In this document: piece by piece, positions 63,826 to 64,000 of the stretch | How positions within the stretch are numbered: the first letter of the stretch is position 1 | Layout of the letters: each line of letters begins with the position of its first letter | Assembly (NCBI RefSeq): GCF_014145325.1 | Contig: NZ_JACHTF010000005.1 | Coordinates: 142,259 to 206,258, forward strand | Direction of reading: 5' to 3' | DNA: 64,000 nucleotides | DNA from: Marilutibacter spongiae | GTDB lineage: Bacteria; Pseudomonadota; Gammaproteobacteria; Xanthomonadales; Xanthomonadaceae | Program-made: the position numbers and the translations under genes | The notes under the pieces: model-generated | The model's input: only the letters and a program-made list of their open reading frames with translations | What the model was told of the DNA's origin: nothing | Databases searched by the model: none

Positions 63826-64000
63826 GACCAATCACCAATCACCAATCACCAATCACCAATCACCAATGACCAATGACCAATGACCAATGACCAATGACCA
63901 ATGACCAATGACCAATGACCAATGACCAATGACCAATGACCAATGACCAATGACCAATGACCAATGACCAATGACCAATGACCAATGACCAATGACCAAT
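63826..64000. repeat. Tandem heptamer array, units CACCAAT and GACCAAT, to the window end
   Basis: 25 contiguous 7-bp units: one GACCAAT, five CACCAAT, then nineteen GACCAAT up to the last base of the window, so the true length is unknown. Unit length and phase are constant throughout. No open frame or promoter is visible in it. Confidence 0.95.

Noticed and set aside
63643..64000. CRISPR array
   Set aside because: Units are 7 bases, directly joined, with no spacers, and no cas gene is present.

Overview
This is a 64-kb, very GC-rich, densely coding chromosomal segment from a gammaproteobacterium. The family is most probably Xanthomonadaceae/Lysobacteraceae (a Luteimonas- or Lysobacter-like genus); this is inferred from gene content and order, not from a search. 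Supporting signs are a BatA / fused BatB-BatC / BatD operon with DUF4381, pilMNOPQ divergent from mrcA, TIGR02449-zapA-6S RNA-fau-EVE-rpiA, a BigR-type sulfide-stress locus and several c-di-GMP proteins. Almost all of the window is core metabolism and housekeeping. There is no prophage, insertion sequence, CRISPR array or tRNA that I can see.

Layout. 1-1456: end of nrdA and all of nrdB. 1457-2089: non-coding apart from an apparent acyl-CoA thioesterase remnant. 2090-7441: a Cache-type diguanylate cyclase, a group III truncated globin, a small membrane protein, gapA, an OmpW-family porin behind an FNR-like box, and an S1/P1 nuclease. 7455-10928: a sulfur-stress locus of two divergent units (an ArsR/BigR repressor plus a DUF442-like lipoprotein; a persulfide-dioxygenase-like MBL enzyme, two half-size YeeE/YedE proteins and a TauE exporter) around a strikingly symmetric operator-promoter. 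11005-17250: an acetyl-CoA hydrolase-family protein, a methyltransferase-like protein, transketolase and a dicarboxylate/glutamate symporter. 17314-24268 (minus): moxR-DUF58-DUF4381-batA-batBC-batD. 24468-29557 (minus): pilMNOPQ.

29817-35968: penicillin-binding protein 1a, two poorly known proteins, citrate synthase and L31 type B. 36072-44022 (minus): nucleoside hydrolase, recG, ridA, spoT, rpoZ, gmk and yicC. 44160-49921 (plus): rph, a VOC protein, rdgB, hemW, DUF1631 and PilZ. 49928-56008: a GGDEF-EAL protein (minus), prolidase (plus), pepP and ygfB (minus). 56142-60776: a 1544-residue sensor with propeller, PAS, GGDEF and EAL domains. 60822-63557: TIGR02449, zapA, 6S RNA, fau, an EVE protein and rpiA. 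63558-64000: non-coding, with two heptamer arrays, one running off the window edge.

The features most worth attention are the two-fold symmetric 63-bp bigR/blh control region, the detached and probably lipid-anchored DUF442 domain of that locus, the FNR-like box placed as in class II promoters before ompW, a BatB whose VWA metal site looks lost, a PilN with a long tail carrying a calcium-loop-like motif, and the terminal heptamer arrays. I did not find a clearly new multi-gene system.
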